Both the position numbers and the translations under genes were made by a program. The notes beneath the pieces were generated by a model, which searched no databases, was not told where the DNA came from, and saw nothing but the letters and a program-made list of their open reading frames with translations. Shown one piece after another: positions 7,253 through 14,333 of a DNA stretch of 14,533 nt. The DNA comes from Pirellulales bacterium. Lineage in GTDB: Bacteria; Planctomycetota; Planctomycetia; Pirellulales; Thermoguttaceae. Numbering within the stretch: the stretch's first letter is position 1; each line of letters opens with the position of its first letter. The DNA is taken from positions 1-14,533 of the forward strand of contig DAOWNK010000058.1 in NCBI GenBank assembly GCA_030642635.1, written 5' to 3'.

Positions 7253-7771
7253 TTATGAACATCCGGTCAACGCCTCCCACAGTGCTTCGAGCGATTGCGG
7301 TATGACATTCACCCCTGCTACGGTCGGCATGAAGTTGCTGTCACCGCTCCATCGTGGTACGATGTGCAAGTGGCTCGGCAAGCCGGCGCCGGCCGCCGCG
7401 CCGAGGTTCAACCCGATGTTGAACCCCTCGGGCCGCAAAACCTCTTCCAGCCGTCCGACAATTCGGGCAATTGCCGTTGTCAGTTCAAACTGCACGTCGG
7501 TATCAAGCTCATCGAGCCGGGCGACGTGACGCTTCGGCGCGACCAGCAGATGCCCGTTGTTGTACGGGTAACGGTTCAATACAGTAAACGTGTGCTTGCC
7601 GCGGTCGACAATCATCCGCTGCCGGTCGTTCCCTTCGGCGGCATCCTGACAAAGAAAGCACTCAGGATCGGCGCCGTCGAGCAGTTCGATCGGCTTATCC
7701 GACTCGGGGGTTTTCTTATCGCCGACGATATAGCCCAGTCGCCAGGGCGCCCAGATTTGTTCGTATGCCAT
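7253..7771 (-). CDS. HIT-family nucleotide hydrolase/phosphorylase, shortened His triad
   Basis: The 172-residue protein matches HIT proteins of the Ap4A phosphorylase-like branch: IWAPWRLGYI at the N-terminus, a CFLC pair (39 and following; Cys at 38 and 41), VLNRYPYNNGHLLVAPKRHV (64-83) and VPRWSGDSNFMP at the end of the domain. Members cleave nucleotide-phosphate bonds such as those in Ap4A. The usual active-site string in this branch is HLHxHVVPRW; here it reads SHLHIVPRW (133-141), two residues shorter, leaving two histidines (H134, H136). AAGGGAAG ends 3 nt before the ATG, and only 9 nt separate it from the uppP stop, so it is co-transcribed with uppP. The exact substrate is unknown; the missing histidine may alter activity. 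Confidence 0.85.
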   Translation of the reverse strand: MAYEQIWAPWRLGYIVGDKKTPESDKPIELLDGADPECFLCQDAAEGNDRQRMIVDRGKHTFTVLNRYPYNNGHLLVAPKRHVARLDELDTDVQFELTTAIARIVGRLEEVLRPEGFNIGLNLGAAAGAGLPSHLHIVPRWSGDSNFMPTVAGVNVIPQSLEALWEALTGCS

Positions 7772-7780
7772 GATCTTCCC

Positions 7781-8557
7781 TTAAATTTGCCACATGAGCA
7801 CCGCCGCGCCAACCGGTATCACCCACCATGCGAACAGGTACAGCTTGCCCTGGTCGATCCAGCGGATCAACCACCAAAGCGCGACCAGTCCGACGACGAA
7901 ACTGACCGCCGCGCCGACACTCAGCACGGCCGGCGGCACCGTGCCGACAGGTTCTCTGGGCAATTTGACGCCCTCCAGCAGCCCGGCGCCGCCGATTACC
8001 GGAATGGCCAGCAGGAACGAGAATGCGGCCGCCTCGTCGCGGCGCATTCCGCACCCCAAGCCGGCGACTATGGTCGCACCGCTGCGCGAAATGCCCGGCA
8101 GTATGGCGAACGCCTGAAACAGCCCGACGACAAACGCCTTGCTGTAGCTAAGCTCTCGGCAAGTCGTCTCGCCGGAGCAGTGTCGGGCGGACCACAGCAA
8201 CATCAGCCCGGTGATCGGGAACATCAGCCCTGCGGTCAACGGGCTTTCCAGGCAGGCTGTAAGGTACTCCTTGATGACGAACCCCGCCACAACCGCCGGG
8301 ATGCTGCCGACCAGCAACAGCCCGATCACACGGCGGTCGCTGCCGAGCAGTCGGACAATCCGCCGCCGGTAGAAGACCAGAATCGCCGCCAGTGTGCCAA
8401 GGTGTAGGACGATGTTGACCGTGAGTTTCTCAGGTATCGCCTGGCCGAACTGATCGAACAGCGCAGAACCGACCACGATATGGCCCGAGGAACTGATCGG
8501 CAGGAACTCGGCGATCCCCTGCACGACGGCCAGTATGAGAATTTCGAGCCAGAGCAT
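7781..8557 (-). CDS. uppP: Undecaprenyl-diphosphatase (BacA/UppP family)
   Basis: The 258-residue, strongly hydrophobic integral membrane protein dephosphorylates undecaprenyl diphosphate to recycle the lipid carrier for peptidoglycan and other envelope polymers. The two family signatures are present: QGIAEFLPISSSGH (13-26, with E17 and H26) and PGISRSGAT (154-162, with R158). Length is typical (E. coli 273). The ATG at 8557 places the first signature at the expected distance from the N-terminus; no Shine-Dalgarno site is evident. It lies 101 nt after nikR and 9 nt before the HIT gene. Overproduction of this family gives bacitracin resistance in E. coli. Confidence 0.94.
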   Translation of the reverse strand: MLWLEILILAVVQGIAEFLPISSSGHIVVGSALFDQFGQAIPEKLTVNIVLHLGTLAAILVFYRRRIVRLLGSDRRVIGLLLVGSIPAVVAGFVIKEYLTACLESPLTAGLMFPITGLMLLWSARHCSGETTCRELSYSKAFVVGLFQAFAILPGISRSGATIVAGLGCGMRRDEAAAFSFLLAIPVIGGAGLLEGVKLPREPVGTVPPAVLSVGAAVSFVVGLVALWWLIRWIDQGKLYLFAWWVIPVGAAVLMWQI

Positions 8558-8606
8558 GTAATGTTTTTGTTGTCGGGCGGTTCATGACAAAAGTTGCAAG
8601 TATATA

Positions 8607-8634
8607 AGTATAGCCCATCGGCTGTCGTGGGAAA
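8607..8634 (-). promoter_or_regulatory. Weak candidate promoter for uppP
   Basis: On the minus strand a good -10 box TATACT (8612-8607) is preceded at 16 nt by TTTCCC (8634-8629), a poor -35 box. It lies in the 101-nt gap between nikR and uppP. Confidence 0.25.
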
Positions 8635-8644
8635 GAGAGGCGCG

Positions 8645-8658
8645 AAGCCGCAAGCGGT
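8645..8658. repeat. Short palindromic repeat at the nikR 3' end
   Basis: AAGCCGCAAGCGGT matches, in inverse orientation, 13 nt of the repeat at 2634-2649 and most of that at 13827-13840. It touches the nikR stop codon (8659-8661). Confidence 0.5.
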
Positions 8659-9075
8659 CTACGCCCGCCCTGCCGCACTGGCCATGACCAACTCGCCCTT
8701 GTAGATACCTTTCATGCCTCTAAGCTGCGAGGCGATTTTTTGCAACCGATCGGCCGGGCCGCGCAGCACGATCACTTCAAGGCAAAGGTCGTGGGCAAGG
8801 TGTGCGTGCAGCGTCGAGATGATCAGATCGGTATGGTCGTGCTGCAAGGCGGTAAGCCGCTCGGCAAGCTGCGGCCGGTGATGGTCGTAGACCAGCGTTA
8901 GCGTGCCGGCCGCGTCCTCCGATTGCGACTCCCACGCCTGCTCGGTAAGCTCCTTGCGGATCAACTGCCGCACCGCTTCGCTTCGGGTGGCGTATTGCTG
9001 CTCCTTGCAATACCGATCGAACCGCTCCAGCAGATCGTCTTCCAGCGAGACCGAAAAACGTACGATATCAGCCAT
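8659..9075 (-). CDS. nikR: Nickel-responsive transcriptional regulator NikR
   Basis: The 138-residue protein has a ribbon-helix-helix DNA-binding N-terminus (about 1-45, RFSVSLEDDLLERFD then RSEAVRQLIRKEL) and the C-terminal nickel-binding ACT-like domain. All four ligands known from E. coli NikR are present with a uniform +3 offset: H79, H90, H92 and C98, within QHDHTDL and LHAHLAHDLCLEVIVLRG. NikR tetramers repress nickel uptake genes when nickel is bound. GGAG lies 10 nt before the ATG. No nickel transporter, urease or hydrogenase gene is visible in the window, so the target must be elsewhere or the gene itself. It lies 90 nt after the DUF4838 gene, on the same strand. Confidence 0.93.
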   Translation of the reverse strand: MADIVRFSVSLEDDLLERFDRYCKEQQYATRSEAVRQLIRKELTEQAWESQSEDAAGTLTLVYDHHRPQLAERLTALQHDHTDLIISTLHAHLAHDLCLEVIVLRGPADRLQKIASQLRGMKGIYKGELVMASAAGRA

Positions 9076-9128
9076 CTTCGTTCATCTCCAAAAGACCAGC
9101 GTGTTGTTTGCGCGACGTATATGGCGGC

Positions 9129-9167
9129 AACCTTGTCGGTCTTTCTCGGGAAGGTCCTTGCAAGGTT
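9129..9167. promoter_or_regulatory. Dyad upstream of nikR (possible operator)
   Basis: AACCTTG (9129-9135) and CAAGGTT (9161-9167) are inverted repeats 25 nt apart; the right arm is part of the perfect palindrome CCTTGCAAGG (9156-9165), which ends at the stop codon of the upstream gene. It does not match the known E. coli NikR half-sites, so a role in autoregulation is only a guess. Confidence 0.25.
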
Positions 9168-10989
9168 ACGGCGGCGGGCCGGCTGGGCGGAATTTTTCCC
9201 GCAGCTTTTCTTCATGTTCGGTAAACGGATGCCACTCACAATGATGGCTTGCCTTGAATTCGTGGGCGAGCCGGATGAACTCCTCGCACGCAGCGGCCGG
9301 GTCCTTGGGGCCAAGGAACTCGACACCTTTTTGCTTCGCGATCTTCTTCAGTGCATGATATCGTTTCAGCCAGACGTGATCCAGCGACATTCGCTCGCGG
9401 CGCACGCGGCGAGAAAGAACCGGATCGTCGGCCACCGTCGCAGCCGCCTTTTCAAAGAGCCGCGTCGCCTTGTTCACGTCGTCCAGGGTGAACCACGCCG
9501 AGGTGTCGTTTATGAAGCAACGCAGGTAAACGTCCGACCGGTCGGCCGCATCGTGAATCAACTCGATATATTCCAGCAGGTGCGGGGCCGCCGGGCCGTA
9601 GTATCCTTCAACGAACTCGCGGATCAGTGCCTTGTCGTCGAGTTCGGGGTTCCACATCAGGTGTGCCAGCAGCCATGCCCGAAGCCGGACAAAATCGCCG
9701 ACGGAGCAGTGCCCGTCGCCCTGCTCGAACATCCCGACCACATTGTTTTTTACAAAGAATCGGATGTTCGGTGCCAGCACACGCATGTTCGGATGCGGCA
9801 AAATATAGTTCGTAAAGTTGGTCACGTAGTCCCAAACGAACAATTGCGGTGCGACCTTGCTCCAGCCTTCGATGTCGCTGTGGAACTTCTCGTTCTGCGG
9901 ACCCTCAAGCGGCTGCACGAAGGAACATTCGATCGAGCAGAGGCGAATCAGTACGTTCTTGCGCGGTTTCACGTGCAGCGGCGGCTTGCGAGTGTACTGG
10001 TACGCCAGCGTCTCGACCAACACGTCGGGAAACTCCTTTTCGATATCCTCGGCCACGGCGTTGACGAACCGCAGCAGCGGGCCGGACTCGGAGCCTTCTT
10101 CCTCGACCACCGCCTTGCAACGCTCGCACTGGCAGGGATTGTGCCAATCGTTTTGGCTGATTGAGATAAAACCAGCGGCTGGATCTTTTCGCAGCCAGCC
10201 CAATGCGTTTTTGACGAGTTCCTTTCGCATCTCCTCGTTGGTCAGGCATAGCTGCGTTCGCTCGGCGGTCCGCTTTCCTTTGATCTCGCTGTACCACTCC
10301 GGGTGTTCGGCGAAGTATTTTTCGGGCGGCAACAAAGGAAGGAAGGTGTGGACAAACCGCTTGGCGAATCGGTAATGCCCGCCGTACTCCGGCGGAATCC
10401 CGGGAGTTGTACCATTGCATTTCAATCGGGCAGCAAACACACCGCTGCTGTTCACATCACGATAGTGCGACTGACGATACCGCAACGGCGGTGCGTATAC
10501 GAGGTCCAACACCGGGACCTTTAGCGTCGGTTTCTTTGGCACGTAGCTCTCGGTCGAGGTCCACCAGCGGCAGCCGACAACGTCCTCAAGGAACGTATAG
10601 ACGGCGTAAAGCGTCCCGCGCGGCGGCCGGCCGGCCAGCACGATGTTTTTTCCGACGGTCTTCATCACAATGCCGTCCGGGCCGAGAGAATTAACGTCGA
10701 TTTTCGGCAAAAGCTCCTTCATGCGTTTTGAAGGGCCGATCACAATTTGGGCGGCATCCGGCTGCACTTCGCCTTCCGGCAATATCTTCAACTCGGCGCC
10801 GGTGACCATGGCGATGTGTTTTTGCAACTCCGCTGCGGCGGTCCGCTCGACGGCCTTCGGCGACGCGGGAATACTGATTACGTAGTCGGTCTTGCCGTCT
10901 TTCGCCAACAACAGCCCGTCGTCGGCCGTTGCCGTGCTAGCCGCAACAGAAAAGGCAAAGAAAATCGTCAGATGTGTGAAACGTTTCAT
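9166..10989 (-). CDS. Secreted DUF4838 (GH163-like) protein, probable glycoside hydrolase
   Basis: The 607-residue protein begins with a Sec signal peptide (MKRF, hydrophobic core, likely cleavage after ATA at residue 22) and has no lipobox, so it should be exported. Residues about 35-160 resemble the N-terminal accessory domain found before the barrel in alpha-glucuronidases and hexosaminidases (ERTAAAELQKHIAMVTG, then RGTLYAVYTFLEDVVGCRWW). The following region carries features of DUF4838 proteins: ISISQNDWHNPCQCERC, LAYQYTRKPP and FVWDYVTNFTNYILPHPN. Part of DUF4838 was reclassified as CAZy GH163, endo-beta-N-acetylglucosaminidases acting on complex N-glycans; whether this protein has that activity is not shown. 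AGGAG lies 8 nt before the ATG, and a good promoter is upstream. It follows fusA but is unrelated to the str operon. Confidence 0.82.
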   Translation of the reverse strand: MKRFTHLTIFFAFSVAASTATADDGLLLAKDGKTDYVISIPASPKAVERTAAAELQKHIAMVTGAELKILPEGEVQPDAAQIVIGPSKRMKELLPKIDVNSLGPDGIVMKTVGKNIVLAGRPPRGTLYAVYTFLEDVVGCRWWTSTESYVPKKPTLKVPVLDLVYAPPLRYRQSHYRDVNSSGVFAARLKCNGTTPGIPPEYGGHYRFAKRFVHTFLPLLPPEKYFAEHPEWYSEIKGKRTAERTQLCLTNEEMRKELVKNALGWLRKDPAAGFISISQNDWHNPCQCERCKAVVEEEGSESGPLLRFVNAVAEDIEKEFPDVLVETLAYQYTRKPPLHVKPRKNVLIRLCSIECSFVQPLEGPQNEKFHSDIEGWSKVAPQLFVWDYVTNFTNYILPHPNMRVLAPNIRFFVKNNVVGMFEQGDGHCSVGDFVRLRAWLLAHLMWNPELDDKALIREFVEGYYGPAAPHLLEYIELIHDAADRSDVYLRCFINDTSAWFTLDDVNKATRLFEKAAATVADDPVLSRRVRRERMSLDHVWLKRYHALKKIAKQKGVEFLGPKDPAAACEEFIRLAHEFKASHHCEWHPFTEHEEKLREKFRPAGPPP

Positions 10990-11037
10990 GGCAGGGTCTC
11001 CTGGGGCGTGTTTTTGAGTCTAACGGAAGGAGCAAAC

Positions 11038-11066
11038 AGTATACACATATTGCCTTTGGGATGCAA
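11038..11066 (-). promoter_or_regulatory. Strong sigma-70-type promoter for the DUF4838 gene
   Basis: On the minus strand TTGCAT (11066-11061) is followed after exactly 17 nt by TATACT (11043-11038). The predicted start near 11031 gives a leader of about 42 nt containing the AGGAG site. This separates the gene from the upstream fusA unit. Confidence 0.65.
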
Positions 11067-11114
11067 ATGTAAGCATCTATGATTTACACAAGTTTGACTT
11101 GGTAGCACTTGTAC

Positions 11115-11135
11115 CCCCCCGACGCAGTCGGGGGG
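11115..11135. repeat. G/C-rich palindrome between fusA and the DUF4838 gene
   Basis: CCCCCCGAC and GTCGGGGGG form a perfect 9-bp stem with loop GCA. The short T-run (CTTTT) follows on the plus strand, where no gene precedes it, so it is better read as a member of the palindrome family than as the fusA terminator. Confidence 0.75.
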
Positions 11136-11144
11136 CTTTTGGAT

Positions 11145-11179
11145 ACTGATCACTAGCCATTGACCACCGACCACTAATT
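11145..11179. repeat. Degenerate 7-bp array at the fusA 3' end
   Basis: Five heptamers in phase: ACTGATC, ACTAGCC, ATTGACC, ACCGACC and ACTAATT. The last overlaps the fusA stop codon (TAA on the minus strand, 11178-11180). The shared pattern ACYRAYC resembles the arrays at 5881 and 14431. Confidence 0.6.
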
Positions 11180-13250
11180 ACAAAAACCCCTCGAGCACCT
11201 CCGGTGGGGCGGGGGCGTAGGACGACGGCTCCATGGTGCAGGTTGCGCGGCCTTGGCTTAAGCCGCGCATGGCGCTGGAGTAGCCGAACAGGCCGGCCAG
11301 CGGCGCCCGGGCGTCGATTACCGTATTGCGGCCGCGGACGTGCGTGTGCGTGATAACGGCCCGACGCTGTTGGAGGTCGCTTACGATCTCTCCGAGGTTT
11401 TCTTCCGGCGTGGTGACCTCCAGGTGCATGACCGGTTCCAGCAGCACGATGCCAGCGGTGCGCAGTGCACGATTGAACGCATCGGCGGCAGCCATTCGGA
11501 ACGCCAGTTCATTCGACTCGGTTTCTTGTACATTGCCGCCGGTCACAGTGATTTTCACGTGCATCAGCGGGAAGCCTAGCAGCCCGCCGCCTTGGCCGTG
11601 TTCGGTGAGCACCTCCATGGCCGCGGTAAGGAATTCCGCCGGCAACGCATCGCTGCAGTCGGCGGTGACAACTACCGGGGCGGCGCCGCCGTGGTGCGGC
11701 TCCATGCGGATGGCGACCTCGGCCGACAACGTCTGCCCGGCTATGGTGCGATGGCACCGGCCCGTTGCCTCGGCGGACCGCTCGACCGTCTCGCGGTAGG
11801 AAACCCGCGGATTGTGGACCTTTACGTCCAGATTGAACTCTCGCAGCAGCCGGTGCTTGATTACCTCCAAGTGCAATTCGCCCATACCGTCGATGAGCGT
11901 CTGTCCGGTTTCTTCATTTTCGCGTGCAAGGAAGGTAGGGTCCTGGCGCTTGAGCATATCGAGCACATCAGAGAGTTTCTTCCGCTCGGTTGAGGTTTCC
12001 GGTTCAATGGCCATCGAGATGACGGTCTCGGGAAACGTAATCGACTCCAGCAGGATCGGTTCTTTGGCGCTGCAGATGGTATCTCCTGTGATTGAGTGCC
12101 GCAGTCCGATCACGCCGATGATTTCACCGGCCGATGCCTGATCTACCTGCTGTCGGCGGTCGCACTGGATTTGCCAGAGTTGCGGGACGTTTTCCTTTTT
12201 GTCTCTGCCGGGATTATACACGCGGCTGTTGGCCTTCAGTTGGCCCGAGTAAACGCGGACGTAGTGCAGATCGCCGTGACGGTCGGGTTGGATTTTGAAA
12301 ACCAGTCCGCAAAACGGCTCGTCGGGGTCGCTTCGGCGCGTGGTCTTGGCGTCTTTATTTTTCGGATCGGTCCCTTCGACCGGCGGCATGTCAGCCGGGC
12401 TAGGCAGGTACGTGGCCACCGCGTCCAGCAGCGGCTGGACGCCGATACCGTCCAACGCCGAGCCGCACAACACCGGCACGGCCTTATTGTGCAGCGTGGC
12501 GCAGCGGAGCACCTTGTGGATCAGCGCGTCAGGGACCGGCTGATCTGAGAGCAGCAACTCGGTCAACTCGTCGTCGAACAACGAGAGTTGGTCGAGCATC
12601 TGCGCCCGCCACATCTCTGCGTCTTCGTGCATTTCGTCGGGAATCTCGTCGACGACTACCTCGGCGCCTTTGCTCTGCGGCGTGAAGGTTAAGCGTTTCA
12701 TGCCGACCAGGTCGATCAGCCCGCGGAATGCGTCGCCGAAGTGCGGTGGGCCGGCGCCGATCGGCACCGTGACGGGTATCGGGCGGCATCCCAGCCGTGT
12801 GCGGATTTCTTCGAGCGTTTCGTAGAAATCGGCCCCCTCGCGGTCCATCTTGTTGATAAACGCCAGGCGCGGCACGTGGTACTTGTCGGCCTGATGTCAA
12901 ACGGTTTCGCTCTGGGCCTCGACGCCTTCCCTGGTGATGTAGACCACCACGCTGCCGTCGAGCACCCGCAGACTCCGATCCACTTCGGCTGTACAATCAA
13001 CATGCCCGGGCGTGTCGATCAGGTTAATACAAACGTCCTTCCATGGAAACGTCACACAGGCCGAGAGGATGGTAATGCCGCGCTGCTGTTCCTCGGGATC
13101 GAAGTCGGTATGCGTGGTGCCCTTGTCTACCTCGCCGACGCGATGGCTGTAGCCGCAATAAAACAACATCCGCTCGGTGACGGTGGTTTTGCCGGCGTCG
13201 ATATGGGCGATAATGCCGATGTTGCGGAGTTTGGTCGGGTCGTGTGGCAT
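11178..13250 (-). pseudogene. fusA: Elongation factor G, interrupted by an in-frame UGA at a conserved Trp codon
   Basis: A single frame of 690 codons encodes EF-G, the GTPase that drives ribosome translocation or recycling. It shows G1 AHIDAGKT (15-22), RGIT (57-60), DTPGHVD (79-85), NKMD (133-136), the G5-like CGSALDGIG, and domains II-V ending with YSSAMRGLSQGRA. Codon 118 (12899-12897) is TGA, where relatives have TGG in ETVWxQADKY; the frame resumes at once with HQADKYHVPRLAFINKMD. Without readthrough only 117 residues are made, lacking NKMD and domains II-V. The later fragment cannot act alone because it lacks the P-loop. Everything else looks well conserved, so the change is recent, a sequencing error, or read through. 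Switch-region wording (GEVDKGTTHTDFDPEEQQRGIT) differs from classical EF-G and leans toward the EF-G2 type paralogues of planctomycetes and mitochondria, so another EF-G may exist. It follows rpsL-rpsG, but no tuf follows. Confidence 0.88.
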
Positions 13251-13274
13251 GGTAATGTAACTTGCGCAAAAGAA

Positions 13275-13306
13275 CGCCGCGTCGGCGGTGTTGCGCCGGC
13301 GCGGCG
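13275..13306 (-). terminator. Hairpin with T-tract between rpsG and fusA (attenuator or repeat)
   Basis: Arms 13275-13287 and 13294-13306 form a 13-bp G/C stem with one mismatch and a 6-nt loop. On the minus strand it is followed by TTCTTTT (13274-13268), as in an intrinsic terminator, 51 nt after the rpsG stop would be the hairpin end. It may lower fusA transcription relative to rpsL-rpsG, or be one more intergenic palindrome. Confidence 0.45.
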
Positions 13307-13324
13307 AACTCTGTTATTCTGTTA

Positions 13325-13795
13325 TTACCACGCGAAGTGAGCGAACGCCTTATTGGCATCGGCCATGCGGTGTACGTTCTCCCGCCGGGTCATGGCGGCG
13401 CCTTCGCGGTTGTAGGCATCCAGCAGTTCCTTAGCCAGTTTTTCGTGCGTCGGACGACCTTTCTTCTCGCGGATCGCCATGAGTATCCATCGGATCGCCA
13501 GCGATTGCTGCCGCGCCTTGCTCACCTGCATCGGCACCTGGTAGGAGGCGCCACCGATGCGTTTCGAGCGGACCTCGATATTCGGCTTGACGTTCTCGAC
13601 CGCCTGGGTGAAGACGTCGATCGGCTCTGCGTCCTTGATCTTCTTACCGATCACCGCCATCGCGTCATAGAGGATTCGCTGTGCGGTGCTTTTCTTGCCG
13701 TCCCACATCAGGCAATTGATAAACTTGCTCGCCAGGATCGACCCGTGTACGGGATCGCCGACAAGTTGCTTTCGGCTGGCAGTGATTCGACCCAT
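13325..13795 (-). CDS. rpsG: 30S ribosomal protein S7
   Basis: The 156-residue protein has the standard S7 length and sequence: MGRITASRKQLVGDP at the start, KFINCLMWDGKKSTAQRIL, the signature region AVENVKPNIEVRSKRIGGASYQVP, and ENVHRMADANKAFAHFAW at the end. S7 starts assembly of the 3' domain of 16S rRNA and lines the E site. It is the second gene of the str operon order rpsL-rpsG-fusA. No Shine-Dalgarno site stands out before the ATG. The 112-nt gap to rpsL, unusually long for this operon, holds three palindromes. Confidence 0.98.
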   Translation of the reverse strand: MGRITASRKQLVGDPVHGSILASKFINCLMWDGKKSTAQRILYDAMAVIGKKIKDAEPIDVFTQAVENVKPNIEVRSKRIGGASYQVPMQVSKARQQSLAIRWILMAIREKKGRPTHEKLAKELLDAYNREGAAMTRRENVHRMADANKAFAHFAW

Positions 13796-13826
13796 ATGTA
13801 TGTTCTTTTTTCTATTGGATATTATT

Positions 13827-13845
13827 GCCGCTTGCGGCTTAGCAG
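13827..13845. repeat. Palindromic repeat upstream of rpsG, identical to the one before lysS
   Basis: GCCGC-TT-GCGGC followed by TTAGCAG; the full 19 nt equal 2636-2654. In both places it lies in the leader region of a minus-strand translation gene. Confidence 0.75.
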
Positions 13846-13853
13846 TAATGATT

Positions 13854-13870
13854 ATTAGTCAGCGACTAAT
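13854..13870. repeat. Perfect palindrome with 3-nt loop in the rpsL-rpsG gap
   Basis: ATTAGTC and GACTAAT enclose loop AGC. It is the second of three consecutive palindromes between rpsG and rpsL and the only A/T-rich one. Confidence 0.65.
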
Positions 13871-13878
13871 GGTTTAGT

Positions 13879-13897
13879 CCGCGACCAATGGTCGCGG
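13879..13897. repeat. Perfect palindrome with 3-nt loop just after the rpsL stop
   Basis: CCGCGACC and GGTCGCGG enclose loop AAT, followed by CTTTACA as at 2716-2722. It begins 10 nt after the rpsL stop codon. Confidence 0.75.
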
Positions 13898-13907
13898 CTT
13901 TACAAGA

Positions 13908-14276
13908 CTATGCCTTTTTCGCCCCGTATCGGCTGCGGGATTGTTTCCGATCCTCGACACTTAGTGCATCCATCGTGCCGCGGATCACCTGATAGCGCAC
14001 CCCAGGCAAGTCGCGTACCCGGCCGCCGCGGACCAGCACGATCGAGTGCTCTTGCAGCGTGTGTCCCTCGCCTGGTATGTATACGGTGACCTCTTTGCCG
14101 TTGGAGAGCCTCACACGGGTGATTTTCCGCATGGCGGAGTTCGGCTTCTTGGGTGTCATCGTCTTGACCTGAAGGCACACCCCCCGTTTCTGTGGGCAAC
14201 GGTCCAGGACCGGGGCCTTGCTGAACTTCCGCGGCGTCTTACGCTTCTTGCGCACCAATTGATTGATCGTCGGCAT
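13908..14276 (-). CDS. rpsL: 30S ribosomal protein S12
   Basis: The 122-residue protein matches S12 throughout: PTINQLVRKKRKTPRKFSKAP, TPKKPNSAMRKITRVRLSNG, YIPGEGHTLQEHSIVLVRGG and RKQSRSRYGAKK. S12 sits at the decoding centre and monitors codon-anticodon pairing. K43 is retained, as in streptomycin-sensitive bacteria. Position 88, Lys in E. coli (RVKDLPGV), is Arg here (RVRDLPGV), a change known to give streptomycin resistance in other species. It is the first gene of the rpsL-rpsG-fusA unit and has a good promoter upstream. No Shine-Dalgarno site is obvious; the TAG stop is followed by a palindrome. Confidence 0.98.
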   Translation of the reverse strand: MPTINQLVRKKRKTPRKFSKAPVLDRCPQKRGVCLQVKTMTPKKPNSAMRKITRVRLSNGKEVTVYIPGEGHTLQEHSIVLVRGGRVRDLPGVRYQVIRGTMDALSVEDRKQSRSRYGAKKA

Positions 14277-14333
14277 CGTTTATCGTTTATTTCGGATCGG
14301 GTGAAAAATGTTTTCGATTTCGGGAAGCCGTTT

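Noticed and set aside
9076..9165. Classical NikR operator (GTATGA-N16-TCATAC)
   Set aside because: No matching half-sites at this spacing were found upstream of nikR.
11115..11140. Intrinsic terminator of fusA
   Set aside because: The T-run follows the hairpin on the plus strand, opposite to fusA transcription.
11178..12875. Independent gene starting at GTG 12875
   Set aside because: It is the rest of EF-G in the same frame, has no ribosome site and lacks the P-loop and switch motifs.
12897..12899. UGA reassigned to Trp, or selenocysteine at UGA 118
   Set aside because: Trp is encoded by TGG throughout and leuS ends with UGA before a terminator, so general reassignment is unlikely; the site is a Trp position in relatives and no convincing selenocysteine insertion hairpin was seen.
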